Origin: Actinomycetota bacterium
GTDB taxonomy: Bacteria > Actinomycetota > Aquicultoria > UBA3085 > Oleimmundimicrobiaceae
Direction of reading: 5' to 3'
Length of the DNA: 42,170 bases
NCBI GenBank assembly: GCA_030017835.1
Contig: JASEGU010000012.1
Location: 1-42,170 of the forward strand
Shown: piece after piece, positions 16,647 to 25,891 of the stretch
Numbering within the stretch: the first letter of the stretch is position 1
Layout of the letters: each line of letters opens with the position of its first letter
The notes under the pieces: model-generated
What the model was told of the DNA's origin: nothing
Seen by the model: the letters and a program-made list of their open reading frames with translations, nothing else
Databases searched by the model: none
Program-made: the position numbers and the translations under genes

Positions 16647-18737
16647 TCAATCGCCGGCCATGGTAAGTTTGGAGAAATCGGCAAACTCCTCAAAAAGCTC
16701 GGATGCCAGATTCAATATCTTTATCCGGTTCTCCCGGATTTTGTCGTCCTTCTCCATGACCAGAACCGCCTCAAAAAATGAATCTACCGGCCCCTTAAGA
16801 CCGGCAAATAACTTTAGCATCGCCATAAAATTCTTTTCCAAAGATGCTTTGAGCACCTCTGCCTTTACATCTTTAAGCCTGGCAGACAAAACCATCTCCT
16901 CCGGCTGCTTAAGAAGGCTATCCTCAATCGAGGTCCCAAGCTCGCTTCTGCTCAGATTTTTACACCTGTTGTAGACGTAGAAGACATCGGCGACCAGGTC
17001 GCCTTCCTTCTCTTTCGAGAGCAATTCTATCTTATCTTCGATGATGCTCAAGCCCCTAAGACCAGGGGCAAGAACGGCCTCTATCACATCTTGGGCGTGG
17101 CCAAGGAGAATGAAGTGCTGTTTGATCCTACCCGCAAAGAAGTCTTCCACTTCTCTCTTCGCCTCGCTCTTTTGCCTGGTAAATCTCACATTCTCCTGCT
17201 CATATAGGTTAATGGCCGCTTCGATGAAGTCGCCCAATGAGATCTCAAGGTCCATGGCTAGGACTATGGCGACTATTCCCTGAGTCTGCCTTCTTAAAGC
17301 GTAAGGATCTTGAGAGCCGGAGGGGATGAGACCGACCGCAAAGGCGCCCACTATCGTATCTATCTTATCAGCCATGCTCAAAATGGCCCCAATGGGACTC
17401 TTGGGAAGTTCGTCATCGAAACTCTTGGGAAGGTAATGTTCAAAGATGGCCTCGGCCACATCGATATCTTCGCCCGAAGTCATGGCGTACTCTTTGCCCA
17501 TCACACCTTGAAGATCGGGGAATTCTACGACCATTTCGCTGACAAGGTCGGCCTTGCTCAGAAGGGCCGCTCTCTTAGCTTTTTCGACCAAATGATCCTT
17601 CTCTAGGGCTTTGGCCAAAAATTCAGACAGCTTCTGAAGCCGTAAAGCTTTGCCGTAGACCGTCCCGAGCCTCTCTTGAAAGACTACACCCTTAAGCTTT
17701 TCTATACTCTCTTCAAGTGGCTTCTTGGTATCCTCATGATAAAAGAATTTGGCATCAGCCAATCGAGCGCTTATCACCCTCTCATGACCTTTTTTTATGG
17801 TCACGTTCGCAGCCGGATCCCCGTTGTGAACCAGGATAAATTTCGATTTCAGGTTGCCATCTTCATCCTCGACGGGAAAATAACGCTGATGGGATTCCAT
17901 GGCCGTGGTTAAGACCTTCTTCGGTATGGCCAGGTAGTCATCGGAAAAATTGGCGCAGACCACGGTCGGAAATTCGACCAAATTTATCACTTCAGACATT
18001 GTTTTGGGATTGATGTTGGCTCTCTCGCTTGGTTGCAAAACCTTTAAGATCCCTTCTTCGATGATCTCTTTTCGCCTTGCGGGATCGAGAATGACTTTGG
18101 CCTTTTCGATCTTTGCAAAATAATCCCTTGCGCTCTCGATCTCAATTGGACCCCTTGAGAGGATGCGGTGACCATAGGTGTCGCCGCCGGAATTTAGCTC
18201 TCCAAAGGAGAGATCGATCCTCTGGTCACCCAGCATGCCCAGAAGCCACCTTATCGGTCGGGCGAAGGTCAGGTTGCTCTCAATCTGCCACCTCATGGGT
18301 TTTGAGAATGATATTGACCTGATGAGTTCAAAGAGGAGCGTGGGCAGAAGATCTGCGGCGCTCACCTCGGCCTCTGTGCGGACGGCGTAGATATATGAGG
18401 CGCCGTCCGCTTCGACCACTTCAAGGTCGGATACTTCTGCTCCCTGAGAGGCTGAGAAGCCCATTGCAGCGGCCGTCGGCTTGCCCTCGGCGTCGAAGGC
18501 TGCTTTGAGTGAAGGGCCTTTTATTCTGCTAGTCTGTGGGGACTGCTTATCGCTAAGCCCCTTCACGTTAAGAACCAGACGCCTCGGGGTTGCAAACGTC
18601 TCAATGCTGGAAAAGCTTAAGCGATTCTCTTCAAAGAGCTTGGCCGCTTTCTCTTCCAACTGTTCAAGACCCTTATAGACGGACTCAGAGGGCAACTCTT
18701 CTGTGCCGATCTCAAAAAGAAGTTCTTTTGAACCCAT
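16647..18737 (-). CDS. glyS: Glycine--tRNA ligase beta subunit
   Basis: This is the 696-residue beta subunit of the alpha2beta2 bacterial glycyl-tRNA synthetase, which mainly recognises tRNA-Gly. The N-terminal LLFEIGTEELPSE and the FATPRRLVLNV segment are typical. HHH-like and HD-type middle motifs (LSKADLVSEMVVEFPDLQGVMG, then AILSMADKIDTIVGAF and GSQDPYALRRQTQGI) and a C-terminal anticodon-binding region complete the family pattern. A GGAG sits before the ATG at 18737. It follows glyQ after 44 bases, the usual arrangement, and is followed by ppsR. Confidence 0.96.
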   Translation of the reverse strand: MGSKELLFEIGTEELPSESVYKGLEQLEEKAAKLFEENRLSFSSIETFATPRRLVLNVKGLSDKQSPQTSRIKGPSLKAAFDAEGKPTAAAMGFSASQGAEVSDLEVVEADGASYIYAVRTEAEVSAADLLPTLLFELIRSISFSKPMRWQIESNLTFARPIRWLLGMLGDQRIDLSFGELNSGGDTYGHRILSRGPIEIESARDYFAKIEKAKVILDPARRKEIIEEGILKVLQPSERANINPKTMSEVINLVEFPTVVCANFSDDYLAIPKKVLTTAMESHQRYFPVEDEDGNLKSKFILVHNGDPAANVTIKKGHERVISARLADAKFFYHEDTKKPLEESIEKLKGVVFQERLGTVYGKALRLQKLSEFLAKALEKDHLVEKAKRAALLSKADLVSEMVVEFPDLQGVMGKEYAMTSGEDIDVAEAIFEHYLPKSFDDELPKSPIGAILSMADKIDTIVGAFAVGLIPSGSQDPYALRRQTQGIVAIVLAMDLEISLGDFIEAAINLYEQENVRFTRQKSEAKREVEDFFAGRIKQHFILLGHAQDVIEAVLAPGLRGLSIIEDKIELLSKEKEGDLVADVFYVYNRCKNLSRSELGTSIEDSLLKQPEEMVLSARLKDVKAEVLKASLEKNFMAMLKLFAGLKGPVDSFFEAVLVMEKDDKIRENRIKILNLASELFEEFADFSKLTMAGD

Positions 18738-18781
18738 AAGATCTCCAAAATAGAAAGATTATTGCTATAAACTTAAATTGA

Positions 18782-19648
18782 CTAACGCATAAGCGGAAAG
18801 CCCATGCTCTCCCTGTGAGCCAAGTAGGCGCCTGCCGAATCTCTGGCCAGATCCCTGACTCTCGCTATAAACCGGGTCCTCTCGGTGACGCTTATGGCAC
18901 CGCGCGCATCCAAAAGATTGAAGACGTGGGAACACTTCAAAACATAATCGTAAGCTGGAAGAACGAGCCCGCTACCCAAGGTCGCTTTCGATTCGGCCTC
19001 GAACCTATCGAAAAGATCGGAGAGCATCTTGGTGTCGGCCACTTCGAAATTGTATTTGGACCACTCGACCTCTCCTTGGCGGTGGACCTCCCCGTAGGTT
19101 ATCTCATCGTTCCAGGCCAGGTCGTAAACGCTATCTTTGCCCTGGATATACATGGCTATCCTCTCCAACCCGTATGTCAGCTCGACCGAAATCGGTTTGA
19201 GGTCTATCCCCCCCACCTGCTGAAAGTAGGTAAACTGGGTTATCTCCATGCCATCGAGCCAGACCTCCCAGCCGAGCCCCCAAGCTCCGAGCGTCGGGGA
19301 CTCCCAATCGTCCTCGACGAAACGGACATCGTGCTCTTTGGTCTCTATCCCAAGTCTCTTTAGGCTATCGAGATATATTTCCTGAATATCATCGGGCGAT
19401 GGCTTCAAGATGACCTGAAATTGATAGTAGTGTTGAAGTCGATTTGGGTTCTCTCCGTAACGACCGTCGGTCGGCCTTCTGGACGGCTCGACGTAGGCCA
19501 CTTTCCAGGGTTCGGGACCCAAGGAGCGAAGAAAGGTGTGGGGGCTAAATGTTCCCGCCCCCACTTCGAGATCGTAGGGCTGAGCTATCACGCAGCCATA
19601 GGATGACCAATAGGAGTGCAGGTTCATTATTATGTCTTGAAAATTCAT
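18782..19648 (-). CDS. glyQ: Glycine--tRNA ligase alpha subunit
   Basis: This is the 288-residue catalytic alpha subunit that activates glycine with ATP. Family motifs are unmistakable: the N-terminal [19 protein letters not shown] with [19 protein letters not shown], then [20 protein letters not shown], and [22 protein letters not shown] lies 8 bases before the ATG at 19648. A predicted promoter about 145 bases upstream would give a 136-base leader containing a small hairpin but no T-box. Probably first gene of a glyQ-glyS-ppsR-ppdK transcript. Confidence 0.97.
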   Translation of the reverse strand: MNFQDIIMNLHSYWSSYGCVIAQPYDLEVGAGTFSPHTFLRSLGPEPWKVAYVEPSRRPTDGRYGENPNRLQHYYQFQVILKPSPDDIQEIYLDSLKRLGIETKEHDVRFVEDDWESPTLGAWGLGWEVWLDGMEITQFTYFQQVGGIDLKPISVELTYGLERIAMYIQGKDSVYDLAWNDEITYGEVHRQGEVEWSKYNFEVADTKMLSDLFDRFEAESKATLGSGLVLPAYDYVLKCSHVFNLLDARGAISVTERTRFIARVRDLARDSAGAYLAHRESMGFPLMR

Positions 19649-19790
19649 TCAAGTGCTCCAAATATCGGCAATAAAAAACCTCCCTCTTACATTGCTGAAC
19701 GAGAGATGAGAGCCCATTTTGTGAAAGCCAAATATTGTCAATGCACTAACCTTTTAAGGCTTACGTTTAAGCCGTATTTTAGCTTTCTAG

Positions 19791-19819
19791 ATGATAATGG
19801 AATCAAGGCGTCGAGTCAA
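19791..19819 (-). promoter_or_regulatory. Probable promoter of glyQS
   Basis: The minus strand has TTGACT (19814-19819), a 17-base spacer and TATCAT (19791-19796). In the remaining recO-glyQ gap (19649-19888) I see one small perfect hairpin, GGCTTA-AACG-TAAGCC at 19758-19773, inside the predicted leader. Beyond that there is nothing recognisable. Confidence 0.6.
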
Positions 19820-19888
19820 AAGGAAGGCACTTAAATTTTTGAATTTTTTTACCAAGGCCGGCTCCAGCCCTGGGCCCCTTTGGATCGG

Positions 19889-20692
19889 TTAGGAGCTTTG
19901 GAAGGAGCCCTTTAGCTTCCTTATGCAATCTCTGCTCTTTAAGCGGATGGCTACGTGATGGTCGACGTAGCCCGAGATGACAGATATAGCCTCAGCGGTG
20001 AGATCTCGTGGGATGTCAATCTGTTCAAAATCCTTGCCGCTCGACTTGAGAAGGGTAAGGAGTAGCTCGGCGGTCTTATTCTTTAATGATATCAAGTGAT
20101 CCCGCTCACCAGATAGGATGGCCTCATGTGCGCAAGTTTTGCAGATTATACCGCCCTTTGCAGGCGAAATAAAAATCTCCGGAGCCAAAGAGACCAAAAG
20201 CCCGCAGGATAAACAGCGGCCAAGGATAGGCATGAAGCCAGAGAGCGAGAGAAGCTTTAGATCGAAGGCTGCCAAAAATAGGTCGAGATTAATATCGAGC
20301 GCTGATAGAGCCTCAAAGCCGGTTATTAAAAAATCGAATACCCTTTTATCGGCCACATCCAAGCTGACCTTGTCGATCAGATCGAGCATGGCCAGGGCAT
20401 AAGTAGCCTTATTGAAATCATTCCTAATCGAAGAGAAGGGATTTATTATCTCGACCGAGGTTATCGTATCCAGATTGCTGCCCTTATATAAAAGCAGCTC
20501 AACGAGGTTGAATGGTTCAAGCCTAGCCCCAAATTTGCTCTTGGTCTTCCTGACACCCTTGGCAACTGCACCTATTTTGCCCTTGGATTCTGTAAGGACT
20601 GTTACGATCCGGTCGGCCTCTCTCAGCCTTATCGACCTTAGGATGATCCCTTTGGTTTTATAAAGCGAACCCCTGGGCTCGTGTGATGACAA
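19889..20692 (-). CDS. recO: DNA repair protein RecO
   Basis: RecO helps load RecA onto SSB-coated single-stranded DNA together with RecR. The 267-residue protein has an N-terminal OB fold (YKTKGIILRSIRLREADRIVTVLTE...GAVAKGVRKTKSKFGARLEPF) and a helical middle. Near residue 165 onward comes a zinc-binding pair CLSC...CKTC. The start is a TTG at 20692, supported by AGGTGATC 5 bases before it; no ATG gives the full OB fold. It follows deoC by 27 bases. The era-recO neighbourhood is a widespread conserved cluster, here with mgtE and deoC inserted. Confidence 0.93.
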   Translation of the reverse strand: MSSHEPRGSLYKTKGIILRSIRLREADRIVTVLTESKGKIGAVAKGVRKTKSKFGARLEPFNLVELLLYKGSNLDTITSVEIINPFSSIRNDFNKATYALAMLDLIDKVSLDVADKRVFDFLITGFEALSALDINLDLFLAAFDLKLLSLSGFMPILGRCLSCGLLVSLAPEIFISPAKGGIICKTCAHEAILSGERDHLISLKNKTAELLLTLLKSSGKDFEQIDIPRDLTAEAISVISGYVDHHVAIRLKSRDCIRKLKGSFQSS

Positions 20693-20719
20693 TTTTGATC
20701 ACCTGCCGACGGGAGTTGG

Positions 20720-21427
20720 TCAACCCTTGCCGCTCTCGTTCTGATTTAAGAATTCTTCCATTATTTGAACTCCCGAACTGGTTCCGATGCGGTCGGCTCC
20801 GGCCTCTATCATCGCCATGGCCTGCTCATAGCCTCGAATTCCCCCGGAAGCCTTGATCTTTAAGCCTGGTCCGACCGCACTCTTAAGCAGAGAGATGTCC
20901 CTGACATCGGCCCCCTTGGGGCCGAAACTCGTCGAAGTCTTGACGAAGTCGGCCTTGGCTTTCTCGATCAATTTGGCCGCGATCAGCTTCTCCTCATCGG
21001 TCAGATAGCAGGTCTCAATTATCACTTTGACCAGGGAATTATCCCTGCCCGCTTCGGCCGCGGCCGACCGGACCGTCTCGACAACGGTTAAGATATCGGT
21101 AAAGAATCCGACCTCGTTTCTCTCCTTGATGAGGCCGATATTCATCACCATATCTATCTCGTTTGCCCCAGACATCACCCCCATGGCAGCCTCGAATGAC
21201 TTGATGGCGGTCGCCGAGGCACCTAGAGGAAAGCCGGCCACTGTGCCGACACTTATCCCACTCGATTTGAGCTCGGTGCTGACTAGGGGAACGAAGTGTG
21301 AGTTGACGAAGACCGAAGCGAAACCGTACTTTATGGCCTCGGCGCAGAGACGACGCACATCATCCTTTGTCGCCTCCGGTTTGAGCAAGGTATGGTCGAT
21401 AAATTTTGCCAATTCTGCCGCTATCAT
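20720..21427 (-). CDS. deoC: Deoxyribose-phosphate aldolase
   Basis: This enzyme cleaves 2-deoxyribose-5-phosphate to glyceraldehyde-3-phosphate and acetaldehyde, the last step of deoxynucleoside catabolism. It is a TIM barrel of 235 residues. Catalytic residues are in place: Asp92 in ANEIDMVMN, the Schiff-base Lys163 in FVKTSTSFGPKGA, and Lys192 in IKASGGIR. The ATG at 21427 has AAGGGGAG just upstream. Cytidine deaminase in the same gene series points to a small nucleoside salvage function. Confidence 0.96.
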   Translation of the reverse strand: MIAAELAKFIDHTLLKPEATKDDVRRLCAEAIKYGFASVFVNSHFVPLVSTELKSSGISVGTVAGFPLGASATAIKSFEAAMGVMSGANEIDMVMNIGLIKERNEVGFFTDILTVVETVRSAAAEAGRDNSLVKVIIETCYLTDEEKLIAAKLIEKAKADFVKTSTSFGPKGADVRDISLLKSAVGPGLKIKASGGIRGYEQAMAMIEAGADRIGTSSGVQIMEEFLNQNESGKG

Positions 21428-21455
21428 TGGTCTCCCCTTTCAAAGATCTGTCCTT

Positions 21456-22817
21456 TCAAAAAAACTTGAGTATTATGGTCGCGGTATAGAAATATATGAA
21501 GAGGCTCAAGGCATCCATGACCAGGGCCAAAAAGGGATTGGAGGAGACGGCGGGATCGATGCCAAGGGTATTGAATAGAACCGGTATTACGGCTCCGGTC
21601 AAAGCCCCTGAGACGACGATGAAGACGTTCGCGAGGGCCACGATCACGGCCAGGATTAGAACCTCCTGCCAGACCATGGCTATTAAGAATAGTATCGCGG
21701 CCGTAATGATAGAAATACCTAGTGAGAGCCTGAGCTCCTTTAGAATACGGATCAGAACGGTCTTCTGGTCCAGGTCGCCTATGGCCAGAGCCCTAACCGC
21801 CACCGTCGAGGCCTGAAAAGAGGTATTTCCGCCGACCGAGGTCATACAGGCCCAGTAGATGGCCAGGGCCGGCAGGGTGACGAGCAGCCCTTTATAATGG
21901 GCCGCTATGGCCCCGACGATCAAGACCTCCCCAACCAGGGCTATGGCTATCCAGGGAAAGCGGGCCTTGATGACCTTATAAAACGGGCTCTTCATGACAT
22001 CGCTCTCTTCGATATCGGTCGCACCGGATAGCTTGTACATATCCTCGGTGGCCTCGTCCTCGAAGACGTCTAAGACATCGTCGACGGTAACCACGCCGAG
22101 CAGCCTGTTTTCGGCATCTACGACCGGCAGGGCCAAGAGGTCATATTTGGAGATGAGTTTGGCCGTCTCCTCTTGGTCGGCTGTTGCCTCGACGTAGATG
22201 ACATCGGGGTTCATTATCTCTTTGATCAAAGAATCTGCCGGGGCGATGATGAGGTCGCGAAGTGAGACCACCCCAACCAGTTGGTTTTCATCGTTGATGA
22301 CGAATATGTAGTAGATGCTCTCAACTTTGGGAGCCATCTTTCTAAGCTCGTCTATGGCCACTGAGGCTGTCATGTTCTTCTTTAAGGTTATGGCCTCGGG
22401 TATCATGAGGCCGCCGGCCGTATCTTCGCCGTGCTTTAAAAGCGCCCTTATCTCCTGTTCGACCTCGGCTTTGACCGAGCGAAGAATCTTTTCGGCCAGC
22501 TCCTCTGAGAGGTCGGCAATGAGGTCGGCGGCATCATCTGCAGGCATCTCATTCAAGATCTCAGAGATGGCTGAGAGGGTGAGATTTTCGGCGATATCGA
22601 CCTGATCTTCCTCTTCCAGCTCGAGGAAGGCACTGGCCGATTGGTCGGGAGCCCACCCCTCGAATATAGCCTTCTGGTGATCTTCATCGAGGCTTCCGAC
22701 TATCTCGGCAGCATCGGCCGGATGCAGACGGCTCAAGACGGCCGTGACCCTCTCTGTCTTCTCCTCTTGAAGAAGCCTGTTTATCGTCTTTAAGATGACT
22801 TGGTTTCGCTCTTTCAA
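21456..22817 (-). CDS. mgtE: Magnesium transporter MgtE
   Basis: This is a 453-residue Mg2+ channel/transporter. The N-terminal superhelical MgtE-N domain (about 20-125) contains LSRLHPADAAEIVGSL and MPADDAADLIADL. Two CBS domains (about 135-260), seen in LVGVVSLRDLI and LLGVVTVDDVLDVFEDEA, act as Mg2+ sensors in the family. Five membrane helices follow from about 285. The last is preceded by the pore-lining FNTLGIDPAVSSNPFLALV, holding the conserved DPA. The start is TTG at 22817 behind GAAGGGGG. It sits between era and deoC without a visible M-box, so Mg2+ control of transcription is not evident. Confidence 0.95.
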   Translation of the reverse strand: MKERNQVILKTINRLLQEEKTERVTAVLSRLHPADAAEIVGSLDEDHQKAIFEGWAPDQSASAFLELEEEDQVDIAENLTLSAISEILNEMPADDAADLIADLSEELAEKILRSVKAEVEQEIRALLKHGEDTAGGLMIPEAITLKKNMTASVAIDELRKMAPKVESIYYIFVINDENQLVGVVSLRDLIIAPADSLIKEIMNPDVIYVEATADQEETAKLISKYDLLALPVVDAENRLLGVVTVDDVLDVFEDEATEDMYKLSGATDIEESDVMKSPFYKVIKARFPWIAIALVGEVLIVGAIAAHYKGLLVTLPALAIYWACMTSVGGNTSFQASTVAVRALAIGDLDQKTVLIRILKELRLSLGISIITAAILFLIAMVWQEVLILAVIVALANVFIVVSGALTGAVIPVLFNTLGIDPAVSSNPFLALVMDALSLFIYFYTATIILKFF

Positions 22818-22833
22818 AGAGCCCCCTTCAACA

Positions 22834-23724
22834 TCAATAATCTAAATCAGATACAACCCTTTCGTCTTTTCGCCACTTCTTTTTGACCTTGACTCTTAAG
22901 TTTAGATGGACTTGGCTTCCCAAAAGTCGTTCGATATCTAGCCTGGCCCTCTTGCCGATCTCTTTGATCATGCTCCCATCTTTGCCGATAACTATCCCCT
23001 TCTGAGAATCCCTTTCGACAAAGATGTCGGCGTGAATGTCTATGATATCATCTCCATCCCTCTTGGATACCTCTTCAACGACGACCATGACACCGTAGGG
23101 GACCTCTTCTTTGGTCAGATCGAAGACCTTTTCACGGATAAATTCTGCGATTACCATGCTTTCTGGCTGATCGGTCACTAAGTCGTCCGGGTAGTATTTG
23201 GGCCCTTCGGGGAGGAGCTCGATTACCTCATATAAAAGCTCGTCCAGGTTCTCTTTGGTCGAGGCCGAGATTGGAATGATCCTTTTGAACTCTCCAAGAT
23301 CTTTGCCTATCTCCTCTTGGAGACCCAACTGAACCTCGTCGACTTGATCCATCTTATTTAAGACCAAAATCACCGGGGTATCAAGGCCGGCCAGCTGATT
23401 GGCTATAAAGGCGTCTCCTCGGCCTATGACTTTTGAGGCGTCTATCATAAACAGGATCACATCCACCTCGAAGAGGGCGCTGCGAGTCCACTCATTCATC
23501 TCCTCGCCCAGAAGATCATGTGGCTTGTGGAGACCTGGCGTATCCAAAAAGACCACTTGAGCTCCACCCTGATTCAAGATACATCTTATCTTGTTTCTGG
23601 TGGTCTGAGGCTTATCGGAAACGATGACGACCTTCCTCTGCAAAAGAGAGTTTATGAGGGTCGATTTACCCACGTTGGGCCGGCCAATTATGGCCACAAA
23701 ACCGCTTTTGAAACCCTTCTCCAA
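22834..23724 (-). CDS. era: GTPase Era
   Basis: Era is an essential GTPase that binds the 3' end of 16S rRNA during 30S maturation. The 296-residue protein has all G motifs: GRPNVGKST (14-22), the switch II DTPGLHKP, NKMD, and a SAS loop in PISASTKENL. The C-terminal KH domain contains GIVIGKDGSMIKEIGKRAR and ends with VKKKWRKDE. The TTG start at 23724 lies 7 bases after AAGGAG, which is itself the end of the upstream acetyltransferase gene; only one base separates the two frames. Confidence 0.97.
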   Translation of the reverse strand: MEKGFKSGFVAIIGRPNVGKSTLINSLLQRKVVIVSDKPQTTRNKIRCILNQGGAQVVFLDTPGLHKPHDLLGEEMNEWTRSALFEVDVILFMIDASKVIGRGDAFIANQLAGLDTPVILVLNKMDQVDEVQLGLQEEIGKDLGEFKRIIPISASTKENLDELLYEVIELLPEGPKYYPDDLVTDQPESMVIAEFIREKVFDLTKEEVPYGVMVVVEEVSKRDGDDIIDIHADIFVERDSQKGIVIGKDGSMIKEIGKRARLDIERLLGSQVHLNLRVKVKKKWRKDERVVSDLDY

Positions 23725-23725
23725 A

Positions 23726-24181
23726 TCACTGCTCCTTCAGATCGAGGCGCATCGAGACCCTGTCGCGACCGGCGCCATATTCGTCTTTTAGCATCCCGTC
23801 TTGAAGAAAGCCGAAGCTCTCGTAGAGACGGCGGGCAGCAAGATTATCATTCGAGACGGTAAGTCTTACCGTCTCAATGCCGCCCGATTTTAGAGCTTTG
23901 AGAATGCCGCTTAGGAGGGTTGAGCCGAGACCTTCACCCCTCAGGCCGGCTATGATAGAAAATCCGACCAGAAAGGCGACGGTCCGATCATCCCAGTCCC
24001 TTATGAGCTCGGCGAGACCCAAGATATCGCCGCCATCCTCTAGAACGAAGACCCCGCCGTATCTGATGAAAACGGGCAGGGTCCATTCGTTTAAGCCGCC
24101 GCGGTCGAAACTCTCCGTCTCGATTTCGACCATTTCTTCTATATTTTTGGAATCGAAGGTTTCAACTCTCTTTACTTGCAA
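23726..24181 (-). CDS. GNAT-family N-acetyltransferase, RimI-like
   Basis: This 151-residue protein has the GNAT fold. The acetyl-CoA pyrophosphate loop is GLRGEGLGSTLL (79-90), and the C-terminal ETVRLTVSNDNLAARRLYESFGF is the usual motif B with NxxARRLYxxxGF. This resembles RimI-type protein N-terminal acetyltransferases, but the substrate cannot be assigned. The start is TTG at 24181 with AGAGGGGAG 6 bases upstream. Placed between cdd and era in a tight series. Confidence 0.8.
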   Translation of the reverse strand: MQVKRVETFDSKNIEEMVEIETESFDRGGLNEWTLPVFIRYGGVFVLEDGGDILGLAELIRDWDDRTVAFLVGFSIIAGLRGEGLGSTLLSGILKALKSGGIETVRLTVSNDNLAARRLYESFGFLQDGMLKDEYGAGRDRVSMRLDLKEQ

Positions 24182-24200
24182 AAGATGCTCCCCTCTTGGG

Positions 24201-24587
24201 TCAAGAGAGCAGAAATGCCCTTGGCAGAAGCTCGCTCAATTTGAATTTCTCTATCTCATTCGGCTCCCCTTTTGAGACCATAACCACTATGTCAGACCCA
24301 AATTCAGAAAGCGTCTGAAGACAGGAGCCGCAAGGCATTATGAAACTTAAGGCCCCAGGCGAGAGGGCGATTAGCTCAAGCTCCTTGCAACCCTCCATTA
24401 TCGCCCGATATAGCGCAACCCTTTCGGCGCAGATGGATAAGGAATAGGAGGCGTTCTCGATGTTTGCTCCGGTAAATACGCGTCCATCTTTGCCGAGCAA
24501 AACCACTCCGACCTCAAATTTTGAGTAAGGGGCGTAAGCTTTGGTTTTGGCCTCTTTAGTGAGATTAACCAGGCTTTGATCGTCTAT
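24201..24587 (-). CDS. cdd: Cytidine deaminase read from an apparent ATA start
   Basis: Cytidine deaminase turns cytidine and deoxycytidine into uridine and deoxyuridine. Zinc ligands and catalytic Glu are intact: Cys-Ala-Glu in SICAERVAL and PCGSC. The first conventional start, GTG at 24506, would drop the conserved AYAPYSKFEVG substrate-binding segment. That segment is open in frame upstream, back to a TAA, with no ATG, GTG or TTG. The natural length (128 residues, compared with about 130-136) is reached at an ATA at 24587. This ATA lies 4 bases after GGAGG and overlaps the hlyC TAG stop as ATAG. The gene therefore appears to use an AUA start, or has lost its ATG by one base change. Confidence 0.88.
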   Translation of the reverse strand: MDDQSLVNLTKEAKTKAYAPYSKFEVGVVLLGKDGRVFTGANIENASYSLSICAERVALYRAIMEGCKELELIALSPGALSFIMPCGSCLQTLSEFGSDIVVMVSKGEPNEIEKFKLSELLPRAFLLS

Positions 24588-25876
24588 GCTCCCTCCGCCC
24601 CCCTTTCGCTCTTCTCTTTAGTGATGAGTATCTTGGAGATGCGCCGCTTTATGACCTTCTCCACCACGAATGTGAGCCTCCAGCCATCCGGCAGATCGAA
24701 ATCTACCGTCTCTCCGGTCGTCGGTATCTTGCCTATCAGGTTATAGACGAATCCGCCGATAGTCTCGTAATCTACATCCGAAAGATCTATGCCGAGAACC
24801 TCGTTGATCTCGTCGATACTGAGTCTGGCATCGACCCTGATGTTATTGTCATCCAGCCTCTCCAACATGACCGTCTCCAGGTCGTATTCATCGAATATCT
24901 CGCCGACTATCTCCTCTAGCACATCCTCGATGGTAACAAGGCCGGCCGTACCTCCATACTCATCAACCACGATGGCCATATGGGTCTTGCGATTTCGAAA
25001 CTCTCGCAAGAGGTCATCTAGCTTCATGGTCTCGGGAACATAGTAAGCGGGATGGATGAGGCCCTTTATCAGGCTATTTAGCCTGTTCTCTCTGGGATTG
25101 GCCAAGAGATCCTTGGCGTAGACGATGCCGACCATATTGTCAACTGTGCTCTCATAGACGGGTATTCTGGAATGCCCCTTTTCGACTATTACGTCCAAAA
25201 GATCCTTTATGGAGGAGTTGTCTTCGACGGCGACAATATCGATCCTTGGGATCATGACCTCTTTGACCATGGTATCGCCAAACTCGAAGATACTGTGGAT
25301 CATGTCCTTCTCTTCCTCTTCGATGACGCCGGCTTCCTCTCCCACGATCACCAGGGTCTTCAAATCCTCTTCGGTAACAAAGGGGCCCTTATTCAATGGA
25401 TTGCCGCCAAAGAGGCGGATGAAGAGGTTGGCTATCCCGATCAGAAGGTGGGCCACCGGATATAAGATGAAAGAGAGGAAGAGGACCGGTTTGACAAGGC
25501 GCAAGGATAGATTTTCGGCGTTTTGAGCCGCAAACGTCTTTGGAGTTATCTCTCCGTACACTAAAACGAAGAATGTGACGACGCCAGTGGAGACGGCGGC
25601 CGCATAGTTGGAAACGTACTCGGCTATGACGACCGTGGCCAGCGAGGCCGCCGCGATGTTGACCACGTTGTTTAGGAAGAGCGTTGTCGCCAAGAATCTG
25701 CTGGGATCGTCTAGAAGCTTTTCTAAGAATATGGCCTTCTCGTCCTTCTCCATGGCCAGTTGTTTTATCCGTAACTTATTGACCGAAGTTATGGCCGTCT
25801 CCGACATCGAGGAGAAGGCCGAAAGAACCAGTAGAAAGAGAAAGCCGATTATCTTTATTAGAGTTCCTGAAGCCAA
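24584..25876 (-). CDS. CNNM/CorC-family membrane protein (hemolysin C-like)
   Basis: This 430-residue protein starts with a DUF21/CNNM membrane domain of four hydrophobic segments (to about 180). It continues with a CBS pair (about 205-325; [44 protein letters not shown]) and ends in a CorC_HlyC domain (about 340-420; [18 protein letters not shown]). Members are linked to Mg2+ or Co2+ efflux or homeostasis; the hemolysin name is historical. The start is TTG at 25876 after GGGGGTAGGG. With mgtE nearby, two Mg2+-related membrane proteins lie in the same series. Confidence 0.88.
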   Translation of the reverse strand: MASGTLIKIIGFLFLLVLSAFSSMSETAITSVNKLRIKQLAMEKDEKAIFLEKLLDDPSRFLATTLFLNNVVNIAAASLATVVIAEYVSNYAAAVSTGVVTFFVLVYGEITPKTFAAQNAENLSLRLVKPVLFLSFILYPVAHLLIGIANLFIRLFGGNPLNKGPFVTEEDLKTLVIVGEEAGVIEEEEKDMIHSIFEFGDTMVKEVMIPRIDIVAVEDNSSIKDLLDVIVEKGHSRIPVYESTVDNMVGIVYAKDLLANPRENRLNSLIKGLIHPAYYVPETMKLDDLLREFRNRKTHMAIVVDEYGGTAGLVTIEDVLEEIVGEIFDEYDLETVMLERLDDNNIRVDARLSIDEINEVLGIDLSDVDYETIGGFVYNLIGKIPTTGETVDFDLPDGWRLTFVVEKVIKRRISKILITKEKSERGAEGA

Positions 25877-25891
25877 GGTCCCTACCCCCGA

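Noticed and set aside
19649-19784. T-box or glycine riboswitch in the glyQS leader
   Set aside because: The leader is long enough, but there is no conserved T-box antiterminator sequence, no terminator alternative and no glycine aptamer motif; only one small hairpin.
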